Shown: positions 35,642 through 46,126, counted from the first letter of the stretch. The stretch is 64,000 nucleotides of DNA from CAVSRC01 sp963830205 (GCA_963830205.1 CAWHLP010000041.1:289417-353416), one strand, 5' to 3'. The notes: generated by a model not told the origin, from the letters alone. Program-made: numbers and translations.

Positions 35642-38600
35642 TCAGATGGAGACGAGAAGTCTGTGGGCGCATCCATCCAACGGAACACGCACCTGTCCTT
35701 CCGGATGCAGAATTGGCGCGTCGTCGAGGACAGCGTGGGAAACACCACGGCATCGATGTGATGGATTATCGACGCGGATGTCGTACAGGGTCGATCCCAG
35801 TCTGATCCTCGCCTCAAATCCTGGCCATGCGGCCGGAATGCACGGATCAACGAGGACCGACGCTCCCTCCCGGCGTATGCCGAGAATGCCTTCGACGCCG
35901 GCGCGATACATCCAGGCGGCCGAACCCGTGTACCAAGTCCATCCGCCGCGTCCGACATGCGGCGGGACCGAATAGACGTCGGCCGCAACGACATACGGTT
36001 CGACCTTGTAGCGCCAGGTCTGCTCCGGTGTGCGCGCGTGGTTGATCGGATTGAGCAGAGCAAACAGCGCGCCGGCCCGATCGCCTTCACCAAGCTTTGC
36101 GAATGCCAGCATGGCCCACATTGCAGCGTGGCTGTACTGCCCGCCGTTTTCGCGCAGGCCCGGCGGATAACCTTTGATGTAGCCTGGATCGAGCTCCGTC
36201 TTGTCGAAGGGCGGCCAGAACAGAAGCGCAAGAGCATCGTCCCGGCGAATGAGGTGATCCTGCAGAGAGGCCATCGCCGTCGCCGCGCGCGTCGGGTCAG
36301 CACCGCCCGCCAACGCCGCCCACGACTGGGCGATCGAGTCGATCCGGCATTCCTGGTTGTCGTGCGCGCCGAGCCAGGTCCCGTCGTCGAAGGTCGCGCG
36401 GCGGTACCATTGGCCGTCCCAGGCCTCTCGATCCAGCGCTTCCCGCACCAGGACTGCATGGGCGCGCCAGTGCCCGGCACGCGTCGGGTCGCGCCTTTCG
36501 GCGAACGGGGCGAGCATGTCGATGGTCCTGACCAGGAGCCAGCCGAGCCAAACGCTCTCGCCCTTGCCGCCGTCGCCGACCCGGTTCATGCCATCGTTCC
36601 AGTCACCCGTCCCGATTAGCGGCAGGCCGTGCGCGCCAGTGCGCTGCACGCATTGATCGAGAGCGCGGGCACAGTGCTCAAACAGAGAGACCGATTCGCC
36701 TGTATCGGATGGTCGGAAAAACGCGTCACTCTCGCCGTCACGCAGCGTCGGCCCATCGAGAAACGGCACTGCCGCATCAAGAACCGCAACATCGCCCGAG
36801 GTGGCGACATACTCGGAAGTTGCAAAGGCCAGCCAGGCCCGGTCGTCGGAGATGTGTGTCCGCACGCCTTGTCCGGAATAGGGCAGCCACCAATGCTGGA
36901 CATCGCCTTCGACGAACTGCCGTCCGGCGGCGCGCAGGAGATGGCCGCGAGTCTCTTCAGGATCTGCAAATGCCAACGCCGTGCCATCCTGAAGCTGGTC
37001 GCGGAAGCCATAGGCACCGCTTGACTGATAGAAGGCGGAGCGCGCCAGGATGCGGCAGGCCAACGTCTGATAGAGCAGCCAGCCGTTCAACAGGATGTCC
37101 ATAGCGCGATCAGGCGTCTTGATCTGAACGGCGCCGAGCAATGTTCGCCAATGCTGCGTCACCGCGTCCAGAACGGTGTCGAGATCGGCCGTCCGGTAGC
37201 GGTTGATGAGGGCCGAGGCTTCTTCGGATGTGCCGCATTGTCCGAGGAACCAGACGACTTCGGTCGATTCTCCCGCGGCAAGGTCGATCACGCACTGCAG
37301 GGCGGCACAAGGGTCGATCCCGGCACCGGTCACACCGGATAGCGCGGTCCCGCCGACAAGCCCCACCGGTGCCGCGTGCCTACCGTTGCGACCGAGGAAC
37401 TCGCTGCGGTCGGCGGTCCACGTGGTCTGCCGTCCACCGAGATCGGCAAAGGCGACACGGCCGGAGAACGCCACGCTCCACGGGTTACGCGCCAGGATCG
37501 CACCGGTCGTGCTGTCGAGGTCGGTCACGACGAATGGTCCGGAAGCGCCGCGCGCCCTACCGAGCACCCACTCGGCATAGCCCGTCACCGACAGCCTGCG
37601 CCGCTGGCCAGAGACATTGCGCAGTGTCAGCCGTGAAATCTTGATCGGATCGGCAAGCGGGACGTATTGCAGCAATTCGAGCGAGATGCCGTTCGCCTCG
37701 TGCTCGAATCGGCTGTAACCGAAGCCGTGGCGCGCGACATAGGACCCGCCGTCACAAATGGGCAGCGCAGTCGGGCTCCACAGAGCACCGGTCACTTCGT
37801 CGCGGATGTAGAGGGCTTCGCCTGTCGGGTCACCGACCGGGTCGTTGGACCAGGGCGTAAGCCGGTTCTCGCTGCTGTTGGTGGCCCAGCTATAGCCACT
37901 CCCCTCGGCCGAAACCTGGAAGCCGAAGCCGGCATTGGCGATCACGTTGATCCATGGTGCCGGTGTCGTGCTGCCGGCATCGAGCCGCGTCACGTATTCC
38001 CGGCCATCCTTGTCGAAGCCGCCGAGGCCGTTGAAGAACTCGAGCGATGGCAGTGGCGCCGGTGTTGACCGCGGCAGGGTCGGCTGTTCTGGTGATCTAA
38101 CGGGCAGCGGACGGTCCAATTGCTGGGCTCTGGTCAGCAAAGCGACCTGCTCGGCGATGGGCCCCCGGCGGGCGATAAGCACGATCCGGGCAACCGACTG
38201 AAGGAGGGCGCGCGCCTCGCCGCTCATCAGATCGGCACGCAGCGTAAAGACCGAGCCTTTTGCCTGTTCGTCGCCAAGACGCGGCCCCGACTGGCGGCTG
38301 CGGACCGCGGCCTCGATTGCGATCTGAAGATCCTGGACGTAGGACGCCGCCCGCTCGTTGACGATGACGAGATCGGCGCTCAAGCGCTTCATCCGCCAAT
38401 ATTCGTGGGCCCGCAGTAACTGGCGGACCTGGGCCATGTCCTCGACCTGGTCGATGCGCAGAACGACTATCGGCAGATCGCCCGATATGGCGTGCGGCCA
38501 GAGAGCCGATTGGGGCCCGGCCCCGCGGACGATAGCGTCCGAGGATGCCCGGAAGCGCGGGTCGGAATAGAGAATCGGAGCCGCCAGACGCTGGAAGTCC

Positions 38601-41600
38601 GCCGCCTCTTTCGCCTCCACGTCGAGATGGCGCAGTTGCACCTGGGCCTGGGTCCAGGCGAGGGTTTTCGCCCGCTCGAAGGCGCTGCGATCGTTGTGCC
38701 GGTCAACCAGATCCAGCAATTCGGCACGGGATGATGCAACGACGGTCCAGAAGGCGACGCGGACGACCTGCCCCGGTGGAACCTTTACCCTGTGCCTCAG
38801 CGAAAAGATCGGGTCGAGGACAGTCCCGACCGTATTCGTGAGAGGTTGGTCGCCGACGATCGCCGCGGCTGTTCCGATGGTGCGCCCACGGCCGATAAAG
38901 CGCGACCGGTCGGTCTCGTATTGCGGATCGGCGAGGATCTCGCCTTCAACCACGGCGAAGTGCGCCGCCCACGCCTGCGCTTCTTCGCGCGAGCGGGGCC
39001 GGCGCGTGGCGACCAGCGCACCGAATTCGGCAACATACTCGGTCTCGACGAACATTTTTGCAAAAGCAGGATGGGCGTCATCGGCGGCAGGCGTCGTGAG
39101 GACCAATTCGGCGTAGGAGGTGAGTTCGATCTCGCGCGCATGGCGACCTCTGTTGGTCAGCGACACACGCCTGACCTCGCCGTCGTCTTCACCCGAGACC
39201 AGCACTTCCGTCGTGGTCAGCAGCCGCCCATCGGTATGGACGAACTCCGCGCGATCCTCCCCGAAGACCACATCGTCGTCCGTGCCGGCGGACGCGAATG
39301 GCTGTGCACCGGCCGACCACACATCACCACGCAGGGTATCGCGCAGGAAGATGAAGGAACCCCAATCGTCGAGGGTCGTGTCCTCCCGCCACCGCGTCAC
39401 GGCGACGTCCCGCCAGCGGCTGAAGCCTGCCCCTGCCGTGGTCAGCATGACCGTGTAGCGACCGTTTGACAGCAAATGGGTTATCGGCGCACGCGCGGTG
39501 GACGCCTTGAGACGGCGCACCGTCGGCGCAATGCCCATCGTTCCGACCGGCGTCGCCCTCGCCTCCGCCGCCTGGGGAGGCACGACGGCGACATCACGGG
39601 GCATGCGTTCCTGTAGCAGCAGTTCGGTTGCCTGGATCATCGGTTCGCGATGAAACCGGCTGCGCATCCGTCCGTCGAGCAGGGTGTTGGCGATGGCGAC
39701 GACGGTCATGCCCTGGTGATGCGCCATGAAGCAGCGAATGATCGCAAGACCTTCATCGTCGGGCAGGCGCGCGCGCGTGAAATCGACCGCCTCGTAGAAG
39801 CCGTAGCGGCCACGCGCGCCGATATCGCCAAGATGAGCGAAGTTCTTCGCGGCGTCCCGCGGGTCGACCATGGTTGCCAGACCGGTGGCGTAAGGCGCGA
39901 TGACGATGTCATCGGAGAGGCCCCGCTTCAGGCCGAGACCGGGGACGCCGAAGTTCGAATATTGGTAGGTGAATTCGAGATCGCGGGCGTTGTAGGCCAA
40001 CTCGGAGATTCCCCAAGGAACGCCAAGCGACCGTCCGTAGGACTGCTGGCGCTCGACCACCAATCGATTGGTCTGCTCGAGCAGGCTGCCCACCGGTGCG
40101 CGCATCACCAGAGAAGGCATCAGATATTCGAACATGGATCCCGACCATGAGATCAGCGCCGATCCCTTGCCGAGCGGGGTCGCAGCGCGGCCGAGACGGA
40201 ACCAATGCCGTGTCGTGACGTCGCCCTTGGCGATGGCAAACAGGCTGGCGAGGCGCGCTTCCGAGGCAAGCAGATCGTAGCAGCTCGGGTCGAGGAGGTT
40301 GTCGGCGATCGAATATCCGATCGACAGCAGCTTCCGCTCCGGATCGAGCAGGAACGCGAAATCCATCGCCAGCGCCATTTCGCGGGCGGCACCCGCCAGA
40401 GCCGTCAGCCGGGCCGCGAGGCCAGGCGGGAAGCTGACACCTTGCAGGCGGTCGCTTTCGTGCTCGGCGACCACCCGGCGCAATGCTTCGGTCCAGAACA
40501 CGTGGTCCGGGACTCCCTCATCAGCGCGTGCCGACAGAATCGTCTCGGCTGCCTTGGCGGCCTTTTCCGTCAGCCGCTTGAGGAGCGGTGAAATGGCCTC
40601 GATCGTCTGGGCGCCGGTCAACTGGCCATCGATCTCATCGAGCATCGCGACAAGCTGCTGCCTGTTCTCGCCGCTGGTCGCGAGCACGGCGGCGACGGCC
40701 TCGCGCGCCAGCGCGAGGTTGTCCGCCATGCCGCGGCGCGCCTCTGGCGCGATGGGCTCGCCGATCCACTCCTCGCAGGCATTGGCAACTGCAATCAGGT
40801 GACCGGCCAGATTGCCGCTGTCGACGGACGAGACGTAAGCGGGATTGAGCGGGCGTAGATCGAGCGTCCCGTACCAGTTGAGAAAATGACCCTTGAATCG
40901 CTGCAGCTTCCGCATCGATGCGAATGTCGCCTCCAGACGCTCGACGGTCTCCCTGGTTCCTGCCCAGCCGAAATCGCGCGCGGCGACGGCGGAGAGCAGG
41001 TAAAGGCCGATGTTGGTCGGCGATGTCCGATGCGCGACGACCGGCTTTGGCGCCACCTGGAAGTTGTCCGGTGGCAGCATGTTGTCCGCGGCGGTGACGA
41101 AGGTCTCGAAGAAGCGCCATGTCCGTCGGGCAATGAGGCGCAGGTCGCGCCCCTCGGATTCGGAGACGGCGTGGCTCGGGGCGGCGGTCGGCGACCGGCT
41201 CGTACGCAAGGCCAGCACCGGCGCCGTCAGCCAGAGGAATGCGATCGGAAGGGCTATTGGCCACGATGACGGCGCCAGCGCGAGCGCGCCGGCCGCCACC
41301 AACAGCCCGAGCGATGTCCCACTTGCCATCCCCCGATAGAAGCCGAGCAGATCCAGGCGCGGGCCCGCCGCCGATTGTGCCGCGGTCGTCCATTCGAGAA
41401 GGTGACGGCGGGTCAGGAACAGCCGCACCATCGTTCGCGCAATCGCGTCGCCCATTCGCCAGGCGTGGTCGGGCAGGAACGCGATCGAAAGAACGGTCTG
41501 GGCGCCCGCCAGCCGCAAGTCACCGCCAAGGGCACGGACGTGACTGCCGAGGCGAACACCAACTCGGCGGGGGATGATCGCAAACAGGGTCGGGAGGAAG

Positions 41601-44155
41601 GCCGGGATCGCTATCGCCGCCAAGGCGAACAACGTTCCCCTGATACCTGAAGACAGCGGCAGCAGCCAACTGACGGCAACCGTCGCCAACGTGAAAGGCG
41701 CAAACAGGGATCGCCGAAGGTTGTCCACTATCTTGCCACGGCCGACGGCGGGAACTGCCTGCCGTCCGGTCACCCGCCCCAGGGCCCAGGGAAGGAGCTG
41801 CCAATCCCCCCGCGTCCAGCGATGCTGTCGCCGGGCGGCGACGTCGTAACGGGATGGAAACTCCTCAACCACCTCGACATCCGAGGCGAGGCCGGCGCGT
41901 GCGAAGATTCCCTCGAGAAGATCGTGGCTGAGAAGCACGTTTTCGGGCACCCGCCCGGAAAGGGCGGCCTCGAAGGCATCAACGTCATAGATTCCCTTGC
42001 CGGTGTACGACCCCTCGCCAAAGAGGTCCTGATAGACATCCGAAACGGCGGCCGCGTAAGGATCCATGCCCCCCGGGCCGGAAAAGACCCGCTGAAAGAG
42101 AGAACCTTCGCGGCCAATCGGCAGCGAGGGCGTGACGCGCGGCTGAAGGATGCCGTAGCCATCGACGACGCGCTGCTCGGCGCTGTCGAATCTCGGCCGG
42201 TTCAGCGGGTGGGCCATCTTGCCGACCAGCCGAGGGACCGTGTCGCGCGGTAGTCTGGTATCGGCATCGAGCGTGACGACGTAGCGGACGCCGCCGGGCA
42301 CTTGCGGCGGCCGACCGTCGACCGGCATGAAAGTGGTATCGGTCGCGCCGCGGAGAAGCCAGTTGAGCTCGCACAGCTTGCCCCTTTTGCGCTCCCACCC
42401 CATCCATTTGTTTTCGCCCGCATTGAAGACGCGGCGGCGGTGCAGCAGAAGAAAGCGATCGCCATCGGGGCCGGGCCCATGCCGATGGTTCAGGTGTGCG
42501 ACCGCTTCAGCAACAATGGCGAGCAGATGCTCGTCGCCTTCCAGCGACTCCTCGTCAGCGTCAATGCCGTCCGACAGCAGCGCAAAGGTGAGATCGCCGG
42601 TAGCGCTGCCGAGGTAGTGGACCTCCAGGCGTTCAACCTGTTCCAGGAGATCGGCCGCATTGGTCAGCAGCGTCGGCACAACGACCAGGGTGCGCAGCGA
42701 AGGGGGCACGCCCGCCTTGAGGTCGAGCCCGGGCAGCGTAACCGCGCCGAAGGTCCATGTGATGCCGCGATTGACGAGGGTCGTCGCGATCTCGGTCGCC
42801 GGGAGGAAGCCGGCCAGGGCAAAGAGCGCCAGCCACCCGATGCCGACGCCGGCGAGAGCCCACAATGCCAGCGCCATCACAATCGCCGTGACGCCGAGGA
42901 TCGTGCCGATATAGCCGCCAATGCCCAGGCGAATGCTGAGGCGACTGATCGACAGTCTGACAGGTGCCTTGAATCCGATCGATTGTTCGAGGGCGCGCCG
43001 GCCCCCGGCAATCAGGTGATATCCCGGATCGCCCATGCGATCGGCTTCCACCGGGTCGCTCGCCTGTGCCGCCGCCGCGTGTGCCGCCTGCAGGGCTTGG
43101 TCGGCGATATCAAGCTCAGAGTGGGACGAGCCCCGGGACAATTCCTCGACCGCTGCCCGATAGATGTCACGCGTCGAGAAATCCATCGCCGCAAAGGCAC
43201 TTGCCGCACGCAGCCGTTGATCGACGAGGCTGACGCTTTCGACCAGCTCCGCCCAATCGACGTTCGACATCAGCCGCATGCTGGTAATGATGTTGCGCAC
43301 GGTAACGTTCGACGCGCCCTGCCGGCGCTGGACATGCTCCACCATCTCCTCGACCGAGCCGCCTTGGCGTGCCAGCCGCTCTTCGAGCCAACCAAGGGCG
43401 GGCGTCGTCGTCGGATCGAGATCTCTCAGTCGTTTGGCCAATTGTCCGGCAAAGGGTTCCGACAGCGGTTTGGTCGCGTGCGCGGCGGTATCCGCTTGTA
43501 AGTCAGCCTGGGCACCGCCATGCGCCAGCAGCAGATCAGCCAATGCGTCGGCGTCTCTGCGCGCCTTTCGCCCCGCCGTCATCTGATCAGCGAGTCGCCG
43601 TAGATTCTCGACCAGCACGATGCGCAGCGTGACGATCATCGCCCACAGCTCGCCGATGGTCAGCGGCTGGATTCGCTGATAGGCGACAATGAATCGACGC
43701 AAGGATTCAGGATCTACGCGGCTGTCTGTATGGGCGACCAGCGCCCAGGAAAGGCCGAAGACCCGCGGATAGCCCGCGAACGGCCCGTCGGCCAATTTCG
43801 GCAATTGGCGATAGTAGCCGGGCGGCAGATCGTCCCTGATCTCGCAAATCTGCTCCTCGACGAGGTGGTAATTGTCGAGGAGCCACTCGGCCGCCGGCAC
43901 GACACTTCGGCCGTTCTCCAGCTCCGCAGCGCTCGCGCGATAGGCTGCGAGCAGCACGGTGGCGTTGTCGTTGAAGCGTTTGTAGAGGGAGGGAACGTGT
44001 GGCGGTGTCGGCGTCACCGACTGTGCTGCCGCAAGGCTTTCCGCGTGGCGCTCCAGCCGCTCGACACCGAAGAGCTCTTCCCTGACCGGTGCCGTGTCGC
44101 TCCATGGAGGCGCACCGGAGCCGTGCCGACGGACATATCGAAAGATCGCGTTCAT
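35642..44155 (-). CDS. ndvB: Cyclic beta-1,2-glucan synthase
   Basis: Makes periplasmic cyclic beta-1,2-glucans from UDP-glucose at the inner membrane. They act in osmoadaptation and in host interaction in rhizobia and Brucella. The 2,837 residues equal the usual NdvB/ChvB/Cgs length. Order: N-terminal region; membrane spans around 420-490; GT84 glycosyltransferase with TLDADTRLP (about 630) and QHRWTRGDWQLLP (about 780); more spans (about 820-1000); then glucoamylase-like and GH94 phosphorylase-type domains, with GTGDWNDGMNRVG (about 2517). The frame is intact over 8.5 kb. No ndvA-type exporter is adjacent. The start MNAIFRYVRRHG has only a weak AAAGGC ribosome site. Confidence 0.96.
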   Translation of the reverse strand: MNAIFRYVRRHGSGAPPWSDTAPVREELFGVERLERHAESLAAAQSVTPTPPHVPSLYKRFNDNATVLLAAYRASAAELENGRSVVPAAEWLLDNYHLVEEQICEIRDDLPPGYYRQLPKLADGPFAGYPRVFGLSWALVAHTDSRVDPESLRRFIVAYQRIQPLTIGELWAMIVTLRIVLVENLRRLADQMTAGRKARRDADALADLLLAHGGAQADLQADTAAHATKPLSEPFAGQLAKRLRDLDPTTTPALGWLEERLARQGGSVEEMVEHVQRRQGASNVTVRNIITSMRLMSNVDWAELVESVSLVDQRLRAASAFAAMDFSTRDIYRAAVEELSRGSSHSELDIADQALQAAHAAAAQASDPVEADRMGDPGYHLIAGGRRALEQSIGFKAPVRLSISRLSIRLGIGGYIGTILGVTAIVMALALWALAGVGIGWLALFALAGFLPATEIATTLVNRGITWTFGAVTLPGLDLKAGVPPSLRTLVVVPTLLTNAADLLEQVERLEVHYLGSATGDLTFALLSDGIDADEESLEGDEHLLAIVAEAVAHLNHRHGPGPDGDRFLLLHRRRVFNAGENKWMGWERKRGKLCELNWLLRGATDTTFMPVDGRPPQVPGGVRYVVTLDADTRLPRDTVPRLVGKMAHPLNRPRFDSAEQRVVDGYGILQPRVTPSLPIGREGSLFQRVFSGPGGMDPYAAAVSDVYQDLFGEGSYTGKGIYDVDAFEAALSGRVPENVLLSHDLLEGIFARAGLASDVEVVEEFPSRYDVAARRQHRWTRGDWQLLPWALGRVTGRQAVPAVGRGKIVDNLRRSLFAPFTLATVAVSWLLPLSSGIRGTLFALAAIAIPAFLPTLFAIIPRRVGVRLGSHVRALGGDLRLAGAQTVLSIAFLPDHAWRMGDAIARTMVRLFLTRRHLLEWTTAAQSAAGPRLDLLGFYRGMASGTSLGLLVAAGALALAPSSWPIALPIAFLWLTAPVLALRTSRSPTAAPSHAVSESEGRDLRLIARRTWRFFETFVTAADNMLPPDNFQVAPKPVVAHRTSPTNIGLYLLSAVAARDFGWAGTRETVERLEATFASMRKLQRFKGHFLNWYGTLDLRPLNPAYVSSVDSGNLAGHLIAVANACEEWIGEPIAPEARRGMADNLALAREAVAAVLATSGENRQQLVAMLDEIDGQLTGAQTIEAISPLLKRLTEKAAKAAETILSARADEGVPDHVFWTEALRRVVAEHESDRLQGVSFPPGLAARLTALAGAAREMALAMDFAFLLDPERKLLSIGYSIADNLLDPSCYDLLASEARLASLFAIAKGDVTTRHWFRLGRAATPLGKGSALISWSGSMFEYLMPSLVMRAPVGSLLEQTNRLVVERQQSYGRSLGVPWGISELAYNARDLEFTYQYSNFGVPGLGLKRGLSDDIVIAPYATGLATMVDPRDAAKNFAHLGDIGARGRYGFYEAVDFTRARLPDDEGLAIIRCFMAHHQGMTVVAIANTLLDGRMRSRFHREPMIQATELLLQERMPRDVAVVPPQAAEARATPVGTMGIAPTVRRLKASTARAPITHLLSNGRYTVMLTTAGAGFSRWRDVAVTRWREDTTLDDWGSFIFLRDTLRGDVWSAGAQPFASAGTDDDVVFGEDRAEFVHTDGRLLTTTEVLVSGEDDGEVRRVSLTNRGRHAREIELTSYAELVLTTPAADDAHPAFAKMFVETEYVAEFGALVATRRPRSREEAQAWAAHFAVVEGEILADPQYETDRSRFIGRGRTIGTAAAIVGDQPLTNTVGTVLDPIFSLRHRVKVPPGQVVRVAFWTVVASSRAELLDLVDRHNDRSAFERAKTLAWTQAQVQLRHLDVEAKEAADFQRLAAPILYSDPRFRASSDAIVRGAGPQSALWPHAISGDLPIVVLRIDQVEDMAQVRQLLRAHEYWRMKRLSADLVIVNERAASYVQDLQIAIEAAVRSRQSGPRLGDEQAKGSVFTLRADLMSGEARALLQSVARIVLIARRGPIAEQVALLTRAQQLDRPLPVRSPEQPTLPRSTPAPLPSLEFFNGLGGFDKDGREYVTRLDAGSTTPAPWINVIANAGFGFQVSAEGSGYSWATNSSENRLTPWSNDPVGDPTGEALYIRDEVTGALWSPTALPICDGGSYVARHGFGYSRFEHEANGISLELLQYVPLADPIKISRLTLRNVSGQRRRLSVTGYAEWVLGRARGASGPFVVTDLDSTTGAILARNPWSVAFSGRVAFADLGGRQTTWTADRSEFLGRNGRHAAPVGLVGGTALSGVTGAGIDPCAALQCVIDLAAGESTEVVWFLGQCGTSEEASALINRYRTADLDTVLDAVTQHWRTLLGAVQIKTPDRAMDILLNGWLLYQTLACRILARSAFYQSSGAYGFRDQLQDGTALAFADPEETRGHLLRAAGRQFVEGDVQHWWLPYSGQGVRTHISDDRAWLAFATSEYVATSGDVAVLDAAVPFLDGPTLRDGESDAFFRPSDTGESVSLFEHCARALDQCVQRTGAHGLPLIGTGDWNDGMNRVGDGGKGESVWLGWLLVRTIDMLAPFAERRDPTRAGHWRAHAVLVREALDREAWDGQWYRRATFDDGTWLGAHDNQECRIDSIAQSWAALAGGADPTRAATAMASLQDHLIRRDDALALLFWPPFDKTELDPGYIKGYPPGLRENGGQYSHAAMWAMLAFAKLGEGDRAGALFALLNPINHARTPEQTWRYKVEPYVVAADVYSVPPHVGRGGWTWYTGSAAWMYRAGVEGILGIRREGASVLVDPCIPAAWPGFEARIRLGSTLYDIRVDNPSHRCRGVSHAVLDDAPILHPEGQVRVPLDGCAHRLLVSI

Positions 44156-44356
44156 CGACGCCTTTGCCTGCGGTGCCGGCTGGAGATGGCTGCCGAACGC
44201 GCCTCGCCCCCGCCACCATGCGAAGATTCGCCAATCTTCTGGTCAGTCCGTCGCCCAACGTTCGGACAGAGATATTCGGCGGGGCGGGCTCGGCGCATCA
44301 CACGGCTGCCCGAAAATGACCGCCGCCGCGGTTGCCCCGAGGGTCGGGCGCAGGTC

Positions 44357-44488
44357 CTAGCCGGTCTTCTTCGGCCTTCCGATCGAAATCGGTGTGCCCC
44401 TGGTCATCGCAGCCGGAGCCGCGGCCGGCTCTGCCTTCTTCTTCGGCTTCCGGATTTCGCGGTTGCTGCGCTTCTGTCCCTTGGCCAT
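44357..44488 (-). CDS. Small basic protein, unknown function
   Basis: A 43-residue protein, very Lys/Arg-rich: MAKGQKRSNREIRKPKKK, then an Ala/Pro stretch and an end in GRPKKTG. It follows a good AGGAG site 7 bases before the ATG, which supports translation. Similar MAKGQxR(S/T) small proteins are recalled from rhizobial genomes, without known function; nucleic-acid binding is possible. It lies just upstream of ndvB on the same strand, with a 201-base spacer that shows nothing else. Confidence 0.65.
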   Translation of the reverse strand: MAKGQKRSNREIRKPKKKAEPAAAPAAMTRGTPISIGRPKKTG

Positions 44489-44638
44489 CACATTCTCCTG
44501 GGCAAAGCCAGAGCCGCGGTTGCGGGCGGCGAAAACAAGCACCATGGCCACCTCGGAAGGGCTCGGGGCTGAGCCGGCGAAATCGCGTTATCGGGGCGTA
44601 ACCAATCAAGCGACGTGCGATGGATCCGTCCGCGCGTT

Positions 44639-44914
44639 CTAGAGTCTGATTTCCCGCCAGCCCCACAGGACCAGGGCCGCGCCCGCTGCCGCGCCGAGAA
44701 ACAGCCCGCCAAGTCCCGCGGCCAACAGAAATAGAGCGACAAGGTGGAAGCCGATGAACGCTCCCGCGATACCGACCAGTGCGCTCGTGAGGTCGGCTCG
44801 CCGCCCACCAGCGATTTGCCGCGTCAGCCAACCGGGTCGGGCGACCCTTTGTGCGATGATCCCAGCCGCAATTCCGATAGCCAGCACGATCAGGAAGACG
44901 AGTATCGGGTCCAT
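44639..44914 (-). CDS. Small membrane protein, YeaQ/GlsB-like stress family
   Basis: A 91-residue protein with three hydrophobic spans: ILVFLIVLAIGIAAGIIAQ, then ALVGIAGAFIGFHLVALF, then a Gly/Ala-rich span ending in VLWGWREIRL. The Gly-rich spacing resembles transglycosylase-associated (YeaQ/YmgE/GlsB) proteins induced by stress. ATG at 44914 (MDPILVF) is taken; the 30 codons above it look non-coding. It lies in an island of similar tiny genes, all on the minus strand. The 269-base region above it (44915-45183) shows no further gene. Confidence 0.7.
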   Translation of the reverse strand: MDPILVFLIVLAIGIAAGIIAQRVARPGWLTRQIAGGRRADLTSALVGIAGAFIGFHLVALFLLAAGLGGLFLGAAAGAALVLWGWREIRL

Positions 44915-45183
44915 CGGGTTCTGCGATCCTCTTTCGGCGATCCAAATGCGAGATGATGACCCGTGACCAGTCAGGGGGCGGGGGGCGCTGTAAGAGCTGG
45001 TCACGGGTCGGTCGCAGCACGCTTAGCTGGGGGGCGAGGGCAGCGCCGCGATCTGAATAATGCCTCGGTGTCGAACTGTAGCTGAGACGAAGCCGCGAAG
45101 ACGAGACTCGGAATCTACTCAGGCCGCCCCGGCGGTCGATTGGCGATCGCAGCTCTCCGCGTCTGCGGCAACTGCTCCGCAAA

Positions 45184-45348
45184 TCAAAGGCGGCCCATAA
45201 CCACCAACACGACGAGGATGATCAGAACGACGCCCAAGACGCCGATGCCGCCGTGTCCGAAACCGTAGCCATAGCCACCGAAGCGGCCGCTGAAGCCGCC
45301 AAGCAAGAAGACTATGAGAACGATGATAAGTATGAGTCCGATGGACAT
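45184..45348 (-). CDS. Tiny Gly-rich membrane protein (DUF3309-like)
   Basis: A 54-residue protein: MSIGLILIIVLIVFLLGG, a Gly/Tyr/Phe-rich loop (GRFGGYGYGFGHGG), then a second span IGVLGVVLIILVVLVVMGRL. Two spans around a GYGxG loop match the DUF3309 pattern common in proteobacteria. The ATG follows AGGAGACAGGAT, a strong ribosome site. The function is unknown; a stress-induced membrane role is inferred from the neighbours. Confidence 0.75.
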   Translation of the reverse strand: MSIGLILIIVLIVFLLGGFSGRFGGYGYGFGHGGIGVLGVVLIILVVLVVMGRL

Positions 45349-45438
45349 ATCCTGTCTCCTGTTGGCTGGAACTCACCGAACACTTGAATCTCGTCGCGGG
45401 CCGCCACTGAACCCGCTCACGAAGAAAGCTCGGCAGAC

Positions 45439-45585
45439 CTACTTCGTCTGGATGGAGATGCCGCTCTTGCCAACGCTGATGTCGACGCCCGCGGTCTGCT
45501 GACGTTCCTGATAGTACAGGTAACCAACCACCCCCACGGCGACGACCAGCGCGCCGATAATCAGGTAGAGACCGTTACAATTCAT
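45439..45585 (-). CDS. Small single-span membrane protein, unknown function
   Basis: A 48-residue protein: MNCNGLYLIIGALVVAVGVVGYLYYQERQQ, with the span near the N-terminus, then a hydrophilic tail VDISVGKSGISIQTK. Comparable NGLYLIIG...YLYYQE proteins are recalled from rhizobia. The tail would face the periplasm if the N-terminus is inside. GAGG lies 10 bases before the ATG. It is 12 bases downstream of the csbD stop, likely co-transcribed. Confidence 0.7.
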   Translation of the reverse strand: MNCNGLYLIIGALVVAVGVVGYLYYQERQQTAGVDISVGKSGISIQTK

Positions 45586-45597
45586 CGGGTAGCCGCC

Positions 45598-45771
45598 TCA
45601 TTTGCCTTTGAGCGAATCTTTGAGGCCGCCGACGGCGTTCTGCATCTTGCCGCCGACTTCATCGGACTTGCCATCGGCCTCCAGCTTGGCGTCGCCGACG
45701 GCTTTGCCAACCGCCGCCTTGAACTTGCCTTTGATGACTTTCGCCGATCCGGCAATGCGATCCTTGTCCAT
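45598..45771 (-). CDS. CsbD-family stress response protein
   Basis: A 57-residue protein with the CsbD layout: MDKDRIAGSAKVIKGKFKAAVGKAVGD, then a second helical repeat DEVGGKMQNAVGGLKDSLKGK. Family members are small, hydrophilic, intrinsically flexible proteins induced by general stress; their molecular action is unknown. A GAGAGACAG ribosome site precedes the ATG. The open frame upstream of the Met is antisense noise. Confidence 0.88.
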   Translation of the reverse strand: MDKDRIAGSAKVIKGKFKAAVGKAVGDAKLEADGKSDEVGGKMQNAVGGLKDSLKGK

Positions 45772-45871
45772 GATCTGTCTCTCTTTCCCGGTTGATGAGG
45801 GAAGCGACGCGGAGCGCCTCGAAAGCGTCGGGCGCACACCCGGTAGCGCCCGATGGTTGCCTGCCCTCGGT

Positions 45872-46126
45872 TCAGTAACGGCAGCGGTCGCGATAGAGCC
45901 TGCCGTGGTAGCGATAGGTGCACGAGCCGTTGTTGGCATGGTCGACAAGCACCGCACCGGCAAGCGCGCCGACCCCCGCCCCGACGACAGCGCCAACGAC
46001 CGAATTGGTGGCGACGCCACCAACAGCCGCACCGAGGACACCGCCACTGATGGCGCCTTCCTGGGTCGTGCATGCGCCGAGGCTGAGGATTGAGACCGCC
46101 ACAAGGGCGATCGAAATTCTCTTCAT
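45872..46126 (-). CDS. Glycine-zipper lipoprotein
   Basis: An 84-residue precursor: MKRISIALVAVSILSLGAC is a signal with lipobox LGAC, so it is lipid-anchored after cleavage. The mature part has a glycine-zipper helix (GGVLGAAVGGVATNSVVGAVVGAGVGALAG) and a basic Tyr/Arg tail containing two cysteines. Such outer-membrane 17-kDa-antigen-like proteins may insert in or brace the membrane. ATG at 46126 follows CAGGAGTTCCAAG. Confidence 0.85.
   Translation of the reverse strand: MKRISIALVAVSILSLGACTTQEGAISGGVLGAAVGGVATNSVVGAVVGAGVGALAGAVLVDHANNGSCTYRYHGRLYRDRCRY

Noticed and set aside
35222..35761. A 179-codon plus-strand open frame in the ndvB 3' region
   Set aside because: It overlaps the ndvB C-terminus in antisense, crosses a REP-like hairpin and has noise-like composition.
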